This document shows, one piece after another, positions 1 to 14,200 of a stretch of DNA of 64,000 bases. Within the stretch, counting starts at the first letter, position 1; each line of letters opens with the position of its first letter. The DNA comes from Lingula anatina (taxonomy: Eukaryota; Brachiopoda; Lingulata; Lingulida; Lingulidae): positions 989,569 to 1,053,568 of the forward strand of contig NW_019775635.1 of assembly GCF_001039355.2 (NCBI RefSeq), read 5' to 3'. Made by a program: the position numbers and the translations under genes. The notes under the pieces were generated by a model that was not told the origin of the DNA, did not search any database, and saw nothing but the letters and a program-made list of their open reading frames with translations.

Positions 1-642
1 TGCTTGAGACTTAAGCTGTAATCTATAAGACACCCCTGCCTGCTGACACAGACAAGAAAAATATAGCTTAAACATATGCTGTGAACTACATGTATACCCC
101 ATGTTTCAGGCATTTTGTTTGACAGCTACACAATAAACCAACCCAGCAGATTGCAATATGACCACTATAATCCTCAGCATGATTGAGATATACATACCAC
201 AACTCTAGATATCATTTCTCAATATCAACCCACTGACGGCCGACTTGACAGTGCTTGAAATGATTGGAGGGCTGCTGACACTGCAGATTTACAGTGCTCT
301 AGACAGGCAGATTTATTGCTTTCCATTCTGTTTTTTATGCAATCAGAATTACAGTAAAGACAGTTGGATTAATAGATTAAACTGGAGAATACTAGAAAAT
401 ATCTAAACATTATTTTTTTAAAATCTGAAACAGTAATAATTAATTTTATATCAGTTAAAACCCATGATATGAAACCTGTTGCTTTTCCGCAATCTTATTT
501 CCAATAATTTAATGTAATAGTTATCTAAACATTATAATTTTTTGCTTGATTTAGTACAATCATTAAGGGAACTGCTAATATATCTTATCCAATGCTTAAA
601 TATTAAAATAAAAAATTGGATGATAATGAAATCACTACAAAC

Positions 643-646
643 ATAA

Positions 647-677
<31 letters not shown>

Positions 678-680
678 ATA
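643..680. repeat. (AAAT)n microsatellite
   Basis: About nine units of AAAT/AATA are in tandem. Confidence 0.9.
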
Positions 681-3600
681 CTTCTATTTACCAAAAACCC
701 AGCCCTGCTGATTACTGTTGCGAGTTTCAGTATCTAATTGCCTTATTCTGTGCATCTTCCCTAAAAATTCATCTCTGTATTCCATATGGTAGCTGATCGA
801 GGAAGGAATGGTTTTATCGCAAAATAACAAAAGAGTATATATTTAATTTTTGGGTTTGTGGATTGTGGATTTTTCTGTTTACTGTTGGTATAATATCATA
901 ATTAGTGCCTGGACACAACAGATACATATAGGATGGTTAACCAGAAACCACATCAAATCTTACACCATAGCAGCCAGATGGCTTTTACTGATTGAGTTCT
1001 TGCAGTGTCAGTTTAGGCTCTGGGTGTCATCCCTGGCCAGGCCATACCAAATATCATGGTTAAATAGCACCTGCTGCCCTTGCACTCCTCATTTTTAACA
1101 AATAACTATCTACCTAATAAACAGAGAGGGCGTTATTAATGATGGGGATTCTGAGTTTCAGTAATTTCTTCAGTTGGAGATAGACTTTTTAACATTTTCT
1201 CTCTCTTTCTCTCTGTATAAGGTCAAGCAGTAAACCTGAATTCCTGTGATCCTAACAACAGTGCTGACAATACTAGTTCCCTCACAATTTGTTTGCAATA
1301 CAACTAAAAGCAAGGAGTCTGGTGACAGCAAAAACAACATGTAGCAGAAGATCTCAATTTCATTTCCTTTTCTCCTTTTTTTAAACCTTCCTGCTGTGAA
1401 AACTTTAAAGTCAGGATAATTTTGAATTTGGTTCCCGGTTTGGAAACCACAAGTACAGTCCCTCTCTGTAGCATACAGGATATGGCTAAGGAGAGAGGCA
1501 AACACCAATGGGGACATGATCTTCAAATTCAGGATCTCGGACATGATCAAAGAAACCAACATTATCACTGACTGCCCTTTCAGCCCAAGACCAAGGTTAC
1601 TTTACATTTTTTTTATTCAAATCAAATGATTTATGTCTTTGAAATCAATGGGTACATAATTTGAATTTGATTCATTGTTTTCTTATTTTGTTAATCAAAG
1701 TGAATGGCTTCACAATTTAAGCAAAACAGCATATAGTAAAAAAAAATATAATAAAAAAAGTGTCAAGGAAGAGGTTTATCAATCACTGCAATCAAACACT
1801 TATTTAAAATAAACACACTTCTGACCCAGTGCATTGACTTCTATATAACATATGTGCTTAATGTATGAAAAAAATGATATCCTATCAAGTTTATCACTAT
1901 TCAATATTGGTATGTTAAAAATTATATGAATTCATATCTATTTTTTTACATTTACTATCAACATTTTTTGGCAATTTTTAAAGACACTTGATATACCATA
2001 ACTATATGTCAACTGGGGCAAATCTGAGAACACTTTTCTAAATCACATTTTTTAATATAAACTGCAGACCTGATATTCTCATTGTTTTCCTTGTTGGATC
2101 CAAACAACAATTCTTGGCTCTCCTTTGATCTCAAAGTGTGAAATGAAGTGAGAGTATTTATTCCTGCGTGATCATACAACTGGATGGTTCCATTCATAAA
2201 TCATACAGCTGAAGTCTGAGAGAGCTTTTTTCGCATGAATTCTTCACATATGTAAGCCATTGGTTAAGAAGAAGACTAAGGGAGTTCGAAAAGTTTTCAT
2301 TGTTTTGTTTTTCAATGTTTCATGGCAAAAAAAGTTTGGTTTATAAGCTTACATCATCTATCTGGATTCATTTTAGTAATAAAAAAAAACTGATAAAAAC
2401 TGATAAAAAGCCCATTCACTGTCTTGGTTGATTGTATCTCTTTCTTATAAAGATATGGAGATCAACTGAGTCTTAGTGTGTACTTTTAAACTGAAATCAA
2501 ACTTTCAAATGCCATTAGCTGGTATGTTTTTCTTGAGCCAAAACAATACAAGAACAGGAAAAGAAAAAACAGCTCACTTTTTTTCATTTGCTTACCAATT
2601 TAACAGCCAAATGCAGTAATGATTCATTAACGGTGACATTGCAACAGAGTTCTCTTCAACACGCTCATGATGACTTCAACAAAGAATATATTGCTATATT
2701 AGCACTCTGAGACATTGTAACTCAATAACCATTATGAAATCACTATGAATCTCTTCCTTTTGGCAATAACCTGTCAACAATTAAATAGATGGATAGGGTT
2801 ATTATCATTTCATAGCCCAATAAAAACATCATGTATGATTAATTCATCTCCCATCTGGTGATAAAATAATAGTAGATCACCCACTCTGTGTTTCATAAGC
2901 CAGCAGATGTTCTATTCTAAATCTGGCACTGGTGTACAAAAGTGCTGTTAGGGGAACCCTTGTTGCCAAGAAAAACAAGGTGATACTCTACAGGCCCATG
3001 TCACATTGCCAGATTTTACCTGTAAACAATAACACAACAGATGGATAACTGTCTGTCATGTAACCCCCATAGAAAAGGAAAGGTACTATAAGGTCATCTT
3101 TTAAAAAATGTAAGTCAGTGTTTTGATTTTTGTGTCTATATACAGGCATGGCACTAAAAGTTTCAGCTAGAGTAAATCACAGAAAAAGACTGATATTTTG
3201 TGGGTACTCAAGTATATTCTGATGCAACAAATAAAGCAATACTAAAATGAAATTTGCAATGATACTGCAAGTATGAATGAAGACCAAGTCAATGAATGCC
3301 ATGGCTCTTATGAAATAAGAGTGGCCTTTAGAAATTCTTTCCTGACAACAGTTTTGGGGTCACTGGCATCGTGTTCACTGGATTCTTCCTATAGAAAATA
3401 ATATCCAATTCACTTCAGCTACATGCAATTCTAACAAGCAATATGAAGGCACAAAGACCTCATATTCCACCCATTGTGTTTTAAGAAGACAAGAACTGTC
3501 TCAACTAACACACTGCAATCTTCTTATTATGTGCATCATCTCTGACCCAGGAATAACACTGGCTGCTAAAAAAATAGATGCATTGACTTTAAAGGGTTAT

Positions 3601-5405
3601 ATGCATTCTATATAACTTTTACAATGTTTACTCCCTTCTTACTTTTTAACTTTAAGGGTATCATAGTGTTAATATTATGGGAAATGCTAATATGTATATT
3701 TTGACCACTAGAAAATTGCCAACCTTATGATACCTGTACCTACAAGTATATGTGATAATACAGATGTAAATCAGATCAAAGATTAGATCTAAGAACAAAT
3801 TACAAGACGTGTTTTAAATGACTTTAGTTAATACCCATTGGTTTCCATAATCATATAAAATTTCATGTGATCGATGCTATTTGGAAAATCTTAGTTGTGA
3901 GATTCAAATGCACATAACAAAGGGCAACAAAATGTTCATTGTTGTAGGCACATATCAAAAGAGAACACAACTGCTATGGTTATATAAAACACTGTATAAA
4001 ACATGCCATTACAAGACACTTGTCAATGAATCGGCACCCTACAAAACACCAATTAAGCATTCCAAAGACCACCTTAAAAAAGGTTTGATAATATAAAAGA
4101 GCACAAATAAACAGACCCAATGACAAAACAAGTAAAACCTCTTACCATCACTGTATGCCATAACTCTGCCATCATTTCTTTCAAGCAATCAATGGGCAAG
4201 TCTCCACTATCTCCTAGAATTCTTCACAAGCAGTTACTTATTGAATTTTCCCACTACCCTCCCAGACAGTATTGGCAACCATAGACCTAGACACCTATAT
4301 GCACACGCTCAGTGGTTTTTTCTGAGGAAGACTCCAAGGAAGGGAAAATGTAATTACTGCAAAACATTGGGTAACATATGCAGTTTATTTATAGTTTCTC
4401 TCCTAGGATTCTCCCTTAAAGACAATCAATGTTGTCAGTACTTTCTTCCAATGATGAGAATTTTTCTAGCTTTGGTTAAAAAGTGAATAAAATTTAGAAA
4501 AAACCTGATCAGTCAGTTATGAGGTAAGTATAGAATTCTTTCTGCTCATACACACGCATTCATCAGTGCTGGAGAATTGATATAAAATGAAAGAATTAAA
4601 AAGGTTTTTTATTACACTAACAACTTACATCCAATGCATTCTAGCTGTTTTACTTGTCTTCATTCCAACTTTTATTGGTGCTTATCCATATAGCATTCAG
4701 TTCTTTCAGAAAGTGACAACTGACTTGAGGTTCCTTAGTAGTTTAAAATCATTTTACACTTAAAAGAACATAATTAAATTCATTTTCATGATAAAACAAT
4801 CTCAGCTATGCTTTTACTTGTAAAGTACCTACCTTCTAAAACCATTATGAAACTGGCAAGTTTATTCACACTATCCAGCTAGATCATCTAATCGCATCCA
4901 ATTCTGAACTCCTCTTATTGACAAAAAATTTTTGGCATCTAAATGATTCTCAACATAAATGAATTCCATTTAGACTGTTAACTCATCCCATCTGAATTCT
5001 GTCTAAAATCCTACTGAAGATATTCCACTGCAGCCAACACGCCAAGCTCCACTGTGGCTGTAAGGTAATGTAACAATCAAGCTACACAGCAGCCAAAGCT
5101 GAATCCAACCTTCAACCTGTATGGCCACAAATGACTTCTAATGTATACAGATGTACAATCAGTCTAGTTACCACCAGTCAATAACTGCAGCTTTTTTTCT
5201 CCCAGTTAATCATTTTCTAAAGAAAACGACACGTAATGATCGGAAAATATTGTTCCATCCTCCATGACTTCATCAGATCAGTCATTTCAGTCAGTTAACT
5301 CCAACGCTGACAAGAGTATTAAGAATTTAAAAGAGAAGGGAAGACAAAAAGAAAAAACTGGAAGAAACTCAGCTGGTTATACTGGCCTTCAACACAAATC
5401 GTGAG

Positions 5406-5875
5406 NNNNNNNNNNNNNNNNNNNNNNNNNNNNNNNNNNNNNNNNNNNNNNNNNNNNNNNNNNNNNNNNNNNNNNNNNNNNNNNNNNNNNNNNNNNNNNN
5501 NNNNNNNNNNNNNNNNNNNNNNNNNNNNNNNNNNNNNNNNNNNNNNNNNNNNNNNNNNNNNNNNNNNNNNNNNNNNNNNNNNNNNNNNNNNNNNNNNNNN
5601 NNNNNNNNNNNNNNNNNNNNNNNNNNNNNNNNNNNNNNNNNNNNNNNNNNNNNNNNNNNNNNNNNNNNNNNNNNNNNNNNNNNNNNNNNNNNNNNNNNNN
5701 NNNNNNNNNNNNNNNNNNNNNNNNNNNNNNNNNNNNNNNNNNNNNNNNNNNNNNNNNNNNNNNNNNNNNNNNNNNNNNNNNNNNNNNNNNNNNNNNNNNN
5801 NNNNNNNNNNNNNNNNNNNNNNNNNNNNNNNNNNNNNNNNNNNNNNNNNNNNNNNNNNNNNNNNNNNNNNNNNNN
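5406..5875. other. Assembly gap (470 N)
   Basis: All bases are N. It is followed at once by a poly-A run of 24 bases, which probably stopped the contig. Confidence 1.
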
Positions 5876-6986
5876 AAAAAAAAAAAAAAAAAAAAAAAAT
5901 CCCCTGAGAGTAAAACCTCAACTGAATCTTTCTCCACTAGAATACTGCCAAAAACCATGAGTAATTAGAGGAAAAACTTCTCCCCAAGGCGATACCTCGG
6001 TTACTTTCTGATGTACAGTCAGCCAGCAGCACCTGAGGATCAGAAACTACTGTAGCAGTAATGACTCAATCTTTTCAATGGAGAAAATCATGAATTTTAC
6101 AGATGCTGTATTTTTTCCAAGTCATTAATTCTTAAAACTAGAATATTCCTATTGAGTGGTAACGATAAAATTGAAAACCCAGCTAACTAATAGTTCTATA
6201 AAGTATCATGTCCAATTTGTGACCCAAAACTGGTAGAAAAAATATCTTATTTCTGATCTTTAGAGTTCAAAAAAGATAACTCAAAGTACTGTACAAAAAT
6301 TAAACCAACAGCTAATGCTGAAATTTTGACTCAGAAATACTCAGTGACAGTATAATATTAATATAACATTATATTTTCTCGCTGCAAAAATGCCAAAAGA
6401 AGTTTCAGGAACATATGAAAGCCACTGCACTCCAACCAAATGAGGATTGAAGGCCTTAACAACATGCACATATTTTAACAAGAGAAAGATGTAAAGAAGT
6501 TATCTTAAGCAGCACATGATCAATTAAAGAAAACCAAAAGAGTCAAAGGAACACTAAATGTACAATTAGAGACCAAAAAAAGTAAGATGAAGCAATCAAG
6601 AGATACCTTACGGATTTGGAAAAGGAGCATGAATCAATTGTGGTAAACCAAAAACACATTATAGGACACTAATCTAAAGAGATTTCAGGCAGTAACTGAA
6701 ACAAGAATCAATCAAGAAAGATCTGAGAAACTTGAAAGAAAGTGTACATGTGGAACACAAATCAATATCCGCAGCAAGAGATGGAACCACAGGTAAACAG
6801 GTACTGTTGTTGTTGTTGTTTTCCACTCTCTACATCTTGTACGTGTGATACCTAATTAGGAAGACAACTGTTCCAACAAATAGACTTACTCTTCACAACA
6901 AAAAGGTTCAGCTCAGTGATATCGATATCTTTTTACCATGTTGCTTCAATTGTCAATATTGTGACTAAATACATCCATCTATTTAA

Positions 6987-7198
6987 AGCCCCCTTTACAC
7001 TGGACGGCGTCCTTTCTGCGTCCAGCATTACGGCCCCATTTGAGAGTTTAAAAAATATAATACTTTACGTGCCGACAACTGGTCGATCATATAGCATTCA
7101 TTCTGATACAGAATCAATGCTCGTGCCTCCTTATTAAGACCATAGCGATGCCAAATTTCATGGTCACAGAAAGGACACCGCCCAGTGTAAAGGGGGTA
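6987..7198. mobile_element. MITE, PIF/Harbinger type, with internal hairpin
   Basis: Terminal inverted repeats of about 35-40 bases: the left end has CCCCCTTTACACTGG and GTCCTTTCTG, and the right end reads the same on the other strand with few mismatches. It is flanked by the direct repeat TAA at 6984-6986 and 7199-7201. It is 212 bases with no coding capacity. A 12-base-pair hairpin with one mismatch lies at 7093-7119. Class is inferred from TSD length and sequence. Confidence 0.75.
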
Positions 7199-8069
7199 TA
7201 AGCCCTATTCTCCAATCAAATAGTGAAAGTGGACTGGAAACTGAGAGTATTTCTAAGGCTACACATATAATATCCTTGCTTAAAAATATATTATACATGT
7301 TTGAAAATGTATCAAAGACATTTTTGTATCTAAGCATCCTACAAAGTTACTCATCTTTCCTAATTCATATCCAAAAAATGATAAAACTCCTCAATTATAA
7401 ATGTAGTCATTTCTTTCTGAAATGTAAGGAAGACTATAATTGCTTTATTCATGAAAATCCAGTATAGAATAACTTCAAAATATTATCTAAAAATCGGCAA
7501 TCAAGAATTAATGGTGAAACAATAAAACTCATCAATGACTGCTCAGTTGGAATTAAAGAACCATCTGCTGAACAAAGCCACAAAAAAAGCTTGAGTAACA
7601 ATCAACCTCATTTAGTGACTTAATGTGTGCAATTTACTCCACTGCCTACGCTATCAATCTAAGACAAATTAATCATTTAGCAACAAAGAGGATGCACATT
7701 TTCATATTGATCTCACTTCTTGGCATCTGTTAATGCGTTTTCAGATAAAATTACTGAAGCATTTCTGCCCACAGATCTGCACTACTTTAAGCGTGTCTCT
7801 AAGGGAACTGGGACTCACAATAATTATTTATAAATGCACAAAAAAGCATCATACTTTACCATGAAAACAAAATCCCTCCCACATGATGCAAATGACAAGA
7901 GTGTGACTTTTGTTTATAAAAACCTTTTATCTAATTTAAAATTAATGAAATCAATAACATTAAGAGTAAATAATAAGTCATGGCAAAATGTGATGACTAC
8001 ATAATTATATCATTTCATGACAAGAACAGCCAGCGAGCTGGCCATTTGGGTGAGGGGTCAGGAACCTAC

Positions 8070-8089
8070 CTTGAACAACATAAAATGAT
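8070..8089 (-). CDS. Possible 20-base microexon
   Basis: It is bounded by a pyrimidine-rich TTTTTCAG and by GTAGGT. After the phase-1 end of the previous exon it would add NHFMLFK and leave in phase 0. The implied intron is only 60 bases. Frame fit and splice sites are good, but a chance match is quite possible. Confidence 0.25.
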
Positions 8090-8149
8090 CTGAAAAATAG
8101 CTTTCAATTTTTTTTAAACATTTGATATTTAAAAAACTCTGTGACTTAC

Positions 8150-8266
8150 TCAGTGGTTTCTTGTTACTGGTGGCTGGGCTCTGTGGTCCTGTTTCTGTTT
8201 TCTTTCCAGCAGTTTTTGGGGCAGTTTTCCCTGAGCTGGCTGTAGTACTTGCACCTCTTCTGGATT
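8150..8266 (-). CDS. CAP-Gly gene basic exon, last one firmly placed
   Basis: This 117-base exon lies between TTTTAG and GTAAGT. It encodes SRRGASTTASSGKTAPKTAG and then KKTETGPQSPATSNKKPL, a basic Ala/Thr/Lys-rich stretch. It leaves in phase 1, so at least one further exon must follow at lower coordinates. Confidence 0.75.
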   Translation of the reverse strand, partial: NPEEVQVLQPAQGKLPQKLLERKQKQDHRAQPPVTRNH

Positions 8267-11200
8267 CTAAAATATAACAGAAAAACTTCATCTGACCAAA
8301 TTTTAAAAATATGTATAGAGAAAACATGATGTTTTAATGAAAATAAATTTCTTCAATCTAACCTTTACTTACTATTAGTTGTTAATTAATTAGTTGGAAA
8401 AAATAGCAGGAAATATGCTGCAAAATAAACACAAAATGAAGAATACTTACTCATCAGTTTTGACAAACCCTCGAACTTCATCTTTGAACAATTCTTAGGA
8501 GCTTCTTACTCAAGACAAATAAGTATATATTGAAAATAAAGAACTCAGCCCAGTTGTACCAAAGCCTTAGACCAAGCACTATGACTCTAGTGTTTAACAC
8601 TCAGAAAATGTCTGTGTGGCGTTACATATGTGGCCGTTCCAGTTTATCCCAGCTCTGCGTCAGAATTTACAATCCACACAGTCTGCAGCAACAAAAAATC
8701 AATTCAGGGTCTTGTAGTTCTTATGTAAGATCAGCCTCAGGGACCACAGAGCACTTCAGTACCCTCGGAGCAGAGACGGGATTCAGAGTAACTGGAAGAC
8801 CACCGAGGTCATTTAGCTAAGTTATGCCGCCAACTGCACCATGGGAATGTTTACTAAGACCTCCTGTGATTAGTCAGTTTCAATGACACTGACTAACATT
8901 AAAAGTGCCGAGCTCGTCACCACACTGACCAATCATATTTCATATCTTGATGAGTCCTGGGTCCATGGTTAATTTTCTGAGCACCTAATTATTCTATTGA
9001 TTTGATCTCCATATGAACTCAGAAAGAACACCACCACATATCTGTAAACTGTGGATCAATCCATAAACGGATGTTACACACTGATCTTTTCTATTTGGAA
9101 TCTATAAGCAGTCATCAGTAATGCATTACTCTGAATGTCAAATAGCATCACATGACTTCATTTCAATAGGCATATTACCATTATTATCAGCTAAGAGATA
9201 CCAATTGGTTTCGCAGCTTAACGAATACCAGGGCTGGCAACATGGCAGCAGGTCAAAATGCTTAGCTCTAATGAATAACATCAGCAATAGCAGTGTACCA
9301 AGGACTGAGTATCTATGCTTACGAGTGCACAAAATACTATTAATATAATGATGTGGGAACCTTGAAAAATAGAAAATTGATATTTTTTTACAAAATATAA
9401 TGCTTCTACTTGAAGATCAGTTTCAAGTGTACAATATTTTTCTCTTGGTTTACATAATGTATAACCTATCAAATAAACAACTGCATAATGCTATGGACAG
9501 ACTCATACCAGGCTAAAACCATACACAAAAGATTGATGGAAACAAAAAAATATCAAAACAACCTACTTGGAACAAATTTCACCATTGCATCTTCAATATG
9601 GAAACAGACATCTCATTCCGCATCAAGCTTTTTCAGAGCAAGCCAAGTCATCATGGAAATCAAATGCAGAGAAGCTTAGTTTAAGACCGATCAATACCCT
9701 CCTAATGAAACTATCTGCTGCATTCTAGGGTGAATTCAGGGGGAAATTGATGGGTTTGTGTAAAAATAGCTACCACTTCTTCTCTGAGAATGTCACAATG
9801 TTAAATTAGGCGCCAGAGTGGGGTGGGCTGATCTTATCAAAATGACACGTGAAAGATTTTATCCATTTCTCGAAGTATTAGGCAATTTCATGAGACACAC
9901 AGGTTACAAATGTGTTAAGCTTACATGTTCTCTATTCTATATAAAAAAAAACAAAATCTGGATACATTTTGCAGGGGATTCCACCACCTCAACAAAGAAC
10001 TTTTATTTTTGGGGGTATTTTTTTTTCATATGCAAATTTACATTTACACAGTGACAGCAAAAGGAAAAAAAACTGCACAGATAAAAAGGAAATAAAGGAT
10101 TTACTCGTCTTCATCTATCTATCTAACAAACTGCTCCATATCAACATTTCAACCTGTTCATTCCAGTTATTTACTAGTCACAAGTAACCTACCTGCTGGA
10201 CTCGTTTTTGATGGTGGTACAATAAGTGATCTGCGTTTCTGAGGTGGCACTGCCGAGCTGCTGCCATTGTCATGGTTACGACCTTGTTTGGTGACAGATC
10301 CCTGAGAAGAGGTGACACTGGCGGTTACTGAGACAGTTGACATCTGAAAGGACACCCAACATTCACAAAGTAAGCCATGCAGACAACTACATTCACTGCC
10401 CATGCAGTGGAAACATATAAAAGGAAATAATGGATGATCTTTAGTGAAATTAAACCTCATCAGCAAATTGGCAAATTTGTAAGCACAAAACATTTTAACT
10501 TTCAGTTTTCGATTTTGTCCACTGTTTATATGCCCACACATTGTATATGCTTGTGAATACAAATTTTAAAAACATAATACAGTTGGGAAAAGGACACGTA
10601 CCCTCATGCACATGCATGTTCATGTAAATTACAAAATAACCACATGGGTATGTTAGCAATAATGTCTACAGAATGAATTTTGACTTGACTAAGTTCAGAA
10701 GACAGTTTAATTGTCATCATGTAGCAACTATCATTTTGCTCAGATTCTCAAATAGTAAAATCACAACTTTGTAAAAATTGTTTCTTCGCTTTTTTATTTT
10801 GAATAATACTACTCTGAGATACTACAGATATGGTCTTGAACCATGCTGGAAGGAATTCTGATAAGGGCTGCACTGAGGATGTGGTCTAAAACTTCTAAAA
10901 GAACTAAAAATTGTGAACCACAGAGCAAGAGCAAGCTGTCCATAGTAAAAGTAAGACAAAAATTACCCTTCGTCTCCTTTTGGGCCTCTATTACAAAAGA
11001 ATTAGCAAATTGTGTAAAGCGAATCTTTTTATGAAAAATACTTAATTTATCCACATGTTGGATAAAATTTAGGTATGAGTATATAGCTTTTGAGCAATGA
11101 CCTCCATGTACATTTGGAAAAGAAATTCATTCATTTCAGGTCAGATGTTACAAGGGAGTAAGTAGCCAATAAAGTTTCAATACATAAATAACACAATTTG

Positions 11201-14200
11201 GGAGGATAGGGAGGGGTAAACAGTTAAGAACACTTTCCATCATTTTTCAAGCTATAAAAGATTATAACTAAGGATTAAGGTTTCTTAATCCTATTAAGTC
11301 ATTTGCTACAAGTAAAATATTGCTTTTGGCAATTGAGTTGCAATTTTCGTATCAATATTAAGCCTAGTAATCAATTGGATATTATGTAATAAAATATCTT
11401 ATATGACATAGTACTGAAAATATGAGAGATTTTAGTTAAAAATGATCTGGTGAATGTGTTAGATATGATAACTATAGGAATATGGTAAATTGTGCTAGTT
11501 GTGACAGAAAATTGTAAGATAAACAATGTGTTGACTGTGACACTAACCTGTGAGGTATCAGAGTTAATGCTGGTTCTGCTGAGAGATTTTTCTTCATTTT
11601 TCAAATTCTGGGTCAACTTGTTGCTGGGTTTTTCTAGATATTTAGGGAAAAAGCAAGAACATATATATATATTTCAGAAAAAGGTAAACTTACTCAAAGG
11701 CCTCACTGAGAAACTCCTCTCTTCCAAGCCAAGTCATAGGTAACAAAATAATGGTACTGCAAAAAATCCTGTGAAAAATGTCACGAAAACTGCAGACTTC
11801 TTTATCTTAAAACATACTAATACAGAAACTATAAATGTCTTTCAAATAGACATTAAAAAAAAGACCATACAAGAGCACAAAAAAAGCAACCTTACCTTGC
11901 TTGGACTCGATTACAGAAGCATTGAGATCAGATCTACTGCTGCGAGTGGAACTCATCTGGGACCCCGTGGACTCCCTGCGCTCCTTGGTTAAACCTGCAG
12001 ATAATCTTGGAGAAACTTTCCTCTTTTGTATAGGTACTGAACTGTGGGTGTCAATCCTACTCTTCACTTTAGTATAATCAGCTTTAGGTGTAGATGCCCT
12101 CTTTTCATTACTTCCACTTCTTGCTCTTGGAGAGTTTTTTGCAGCAGGGGAGTGTGTAGTGACTGGACTTGCTTCAATCATAGGTGCAAGTTTACTTTTC
12201 ACTTCAGACTTCGGTTTGTGCTTGTCTTGTTCCTTACTGGCCTCTAGTTGAGACATAATATTATCCCACTTATTTTTAACTGGTGCTTTTTTGATTATCT
12301 TCTTTGGTTCCTCTTTTTTAGGTGTGGGACTCCTTCTGAAACTTTTCTTGTCTTCTGATTGTGTTTTTGCTATTTCTCTACCCTCTATTTTTTGCTTGTT
12401 GGATGCATTCTTTTTCAACTTAGAATCCACAGCATCTTTAGATTTGTCATTTGATTTTTCTGCAACTGGTTTATGAATATAATCTGCCAGACGAGAACTG
12501 ACTTTAGTGTTTGGTTTTTTCAGCTCACTTTTTTCTGGTGTTTTTTTGTTTCGAGGTGAACTTGTCCTTTTTGGTTTTGCAAGCTCTTCCTTTCTTTTCC
12601 CATCAAGCTTTCCTGGTGAGGGCTTCTTAGTGACACTTGTCTTTTTCTTGGAAAGCTGTTCTTTCTCCTGGGTTCCCTCCCTCTGTTCTGTGTCAGTGTC
12701 CTCCACTTGATCTGGTCCTTTCTCTCGTTCCCTCATGTCCAGGGCAGCATGCTCTGTGTCTGTTTCTGGAGCAGTGGCAACACCTAAAAAATAAAGTTCA
12801 AACCATAAATTACTTTACGAATTTTTCATACAGGTCTTCCCTACTCACAAGATATGTTTTGAGGTTCATTACTCTCATCTTGTGATTACCCCCCCTCCCC
12901 CCATGTTAGTAATATGACACAGAATACTTTACTGTTATGATGATGGAGACAAAAAATATTACCATATTTATTATGTGAGAAACACTGAGATGTAGTAACC
13001 TGTGGTGTGTTGGGAGTACAGTGCAACTGTTTTTCATATAATAATATAAAAATTGCACTTGTGATAATAACCAAATTGTTAAAGAAAATATACATTGTGC
13101 TAGTCAAGACAATGCAATAGTTTATTAAATTAATCAATGGTCAGTTTTGCTATTTGTGGCTTTTGAATAATGTTTCCATTTTACTAAAACATTGTGTTAG
13201 ATGTGACCATACAATTGTGCTTCAATGCTACAATAACACATTGTGCTAGTTGTGACAGAAAATAATGTGACAGAGTTACCTTCATCCTGTGTGGTTTCTC
13301 CATCTTCTTCAGTCTCCTGTAATGTGACATCCAAAGAGGCAGGATGTGCTTCTGTGCTCTCATTGTCCTCCAACATATCTAGATTTAGTGCTAACCCCTG
13401 TTCTATTTGCAATGGTTCCTGTTCAGTCTCATTCTAAACAAAATATATATTATAGAGATTAACTGTTTTCATTTTCACTCTCACTTGATCTATAAAACAT
13501 GTTGCTAATAAGTTAAAAACAAGAAATCTGGGATATATCATTTTGGTGGTGCATTAAGTAATGCTGCCAGAATTTTTAACTGATGATATCTGTTTCTGCA
13601 TGTGCATTTGCATGTATGTTGAAGTTGAATATTAGTAAACAAGGAGGCAAGAGGGAAGAGGGAAGAGGGAGGATAAGCTTACATTTGGAACAGACACAAT
13701 TTCATCTTCTGTGATAGCTTCTTCAGTGGATAACATCTGTGCTAGTTCCTCTTGCTCAAGGGCCAGGTCATGCTGGCTCTCAGTGTCACTGGTCTCTTTC
13801 TTCATCTCCAACTCGCTGCTTGCCCTGAAATAATGAAAAGGGGGTACAAAAATCATAATCTCTACTGTCAAATTTTATAAAGCAAAACCCAATGCTATTA
13901 ATGAATACATGACTGTATACCTTTATTCAAACCTTTTTTCAAAATGGTTAAACAATTTCAATATCATACTTAAACCTTAAACCTTAAACATTTATTACTT
14001 ACCCTGTGACCTTAAGTTCATCAATGTCACTCTGAGCGAGTTCAAGGTCATGGTCTCCATGCACATTTGATGATGTAGCTGCAGTAAATGTTGAATCTAA
14101 AGAAATTGAAAACAATTTTGTGTCTAAATAATATAATAAATTAAAGTGATAAAATGTGTCAACTGGAATAAGGCTGTTCAAGTCCTATAATTAAGATAAC

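Larger units (their letters stand above)
1..8069. other. Intron and/or downstream sequence of the CAP-Gly gene
   Basis: No exon could be supported here. Any remaining 3' exons are short, lie in the gap at 5406-5875, or are beyond the left edge. The stretch holds an AAAT microsatellite, one MITE and otherwise unremarkable AT-rich DNA. Confidence 0.5.

Noticed and set aside
1170-1568. 132-codon minus-strand open frame as a possible 3' exon of the CAP-Gly gene
   Set aside because: Hydrophobic, Cys-rich and irregular composition, unlike the Ser/Lys/Pro-rich exons upstream, and no convincing acceptor in phase.
8530-8820. 96-codon plus-strand open frame in a somewhat GC-richer patch
   Set aside because: No recognisable protein features. 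The patch is notable but could equally be an unclassified repeat or an old exon; not enough to call.
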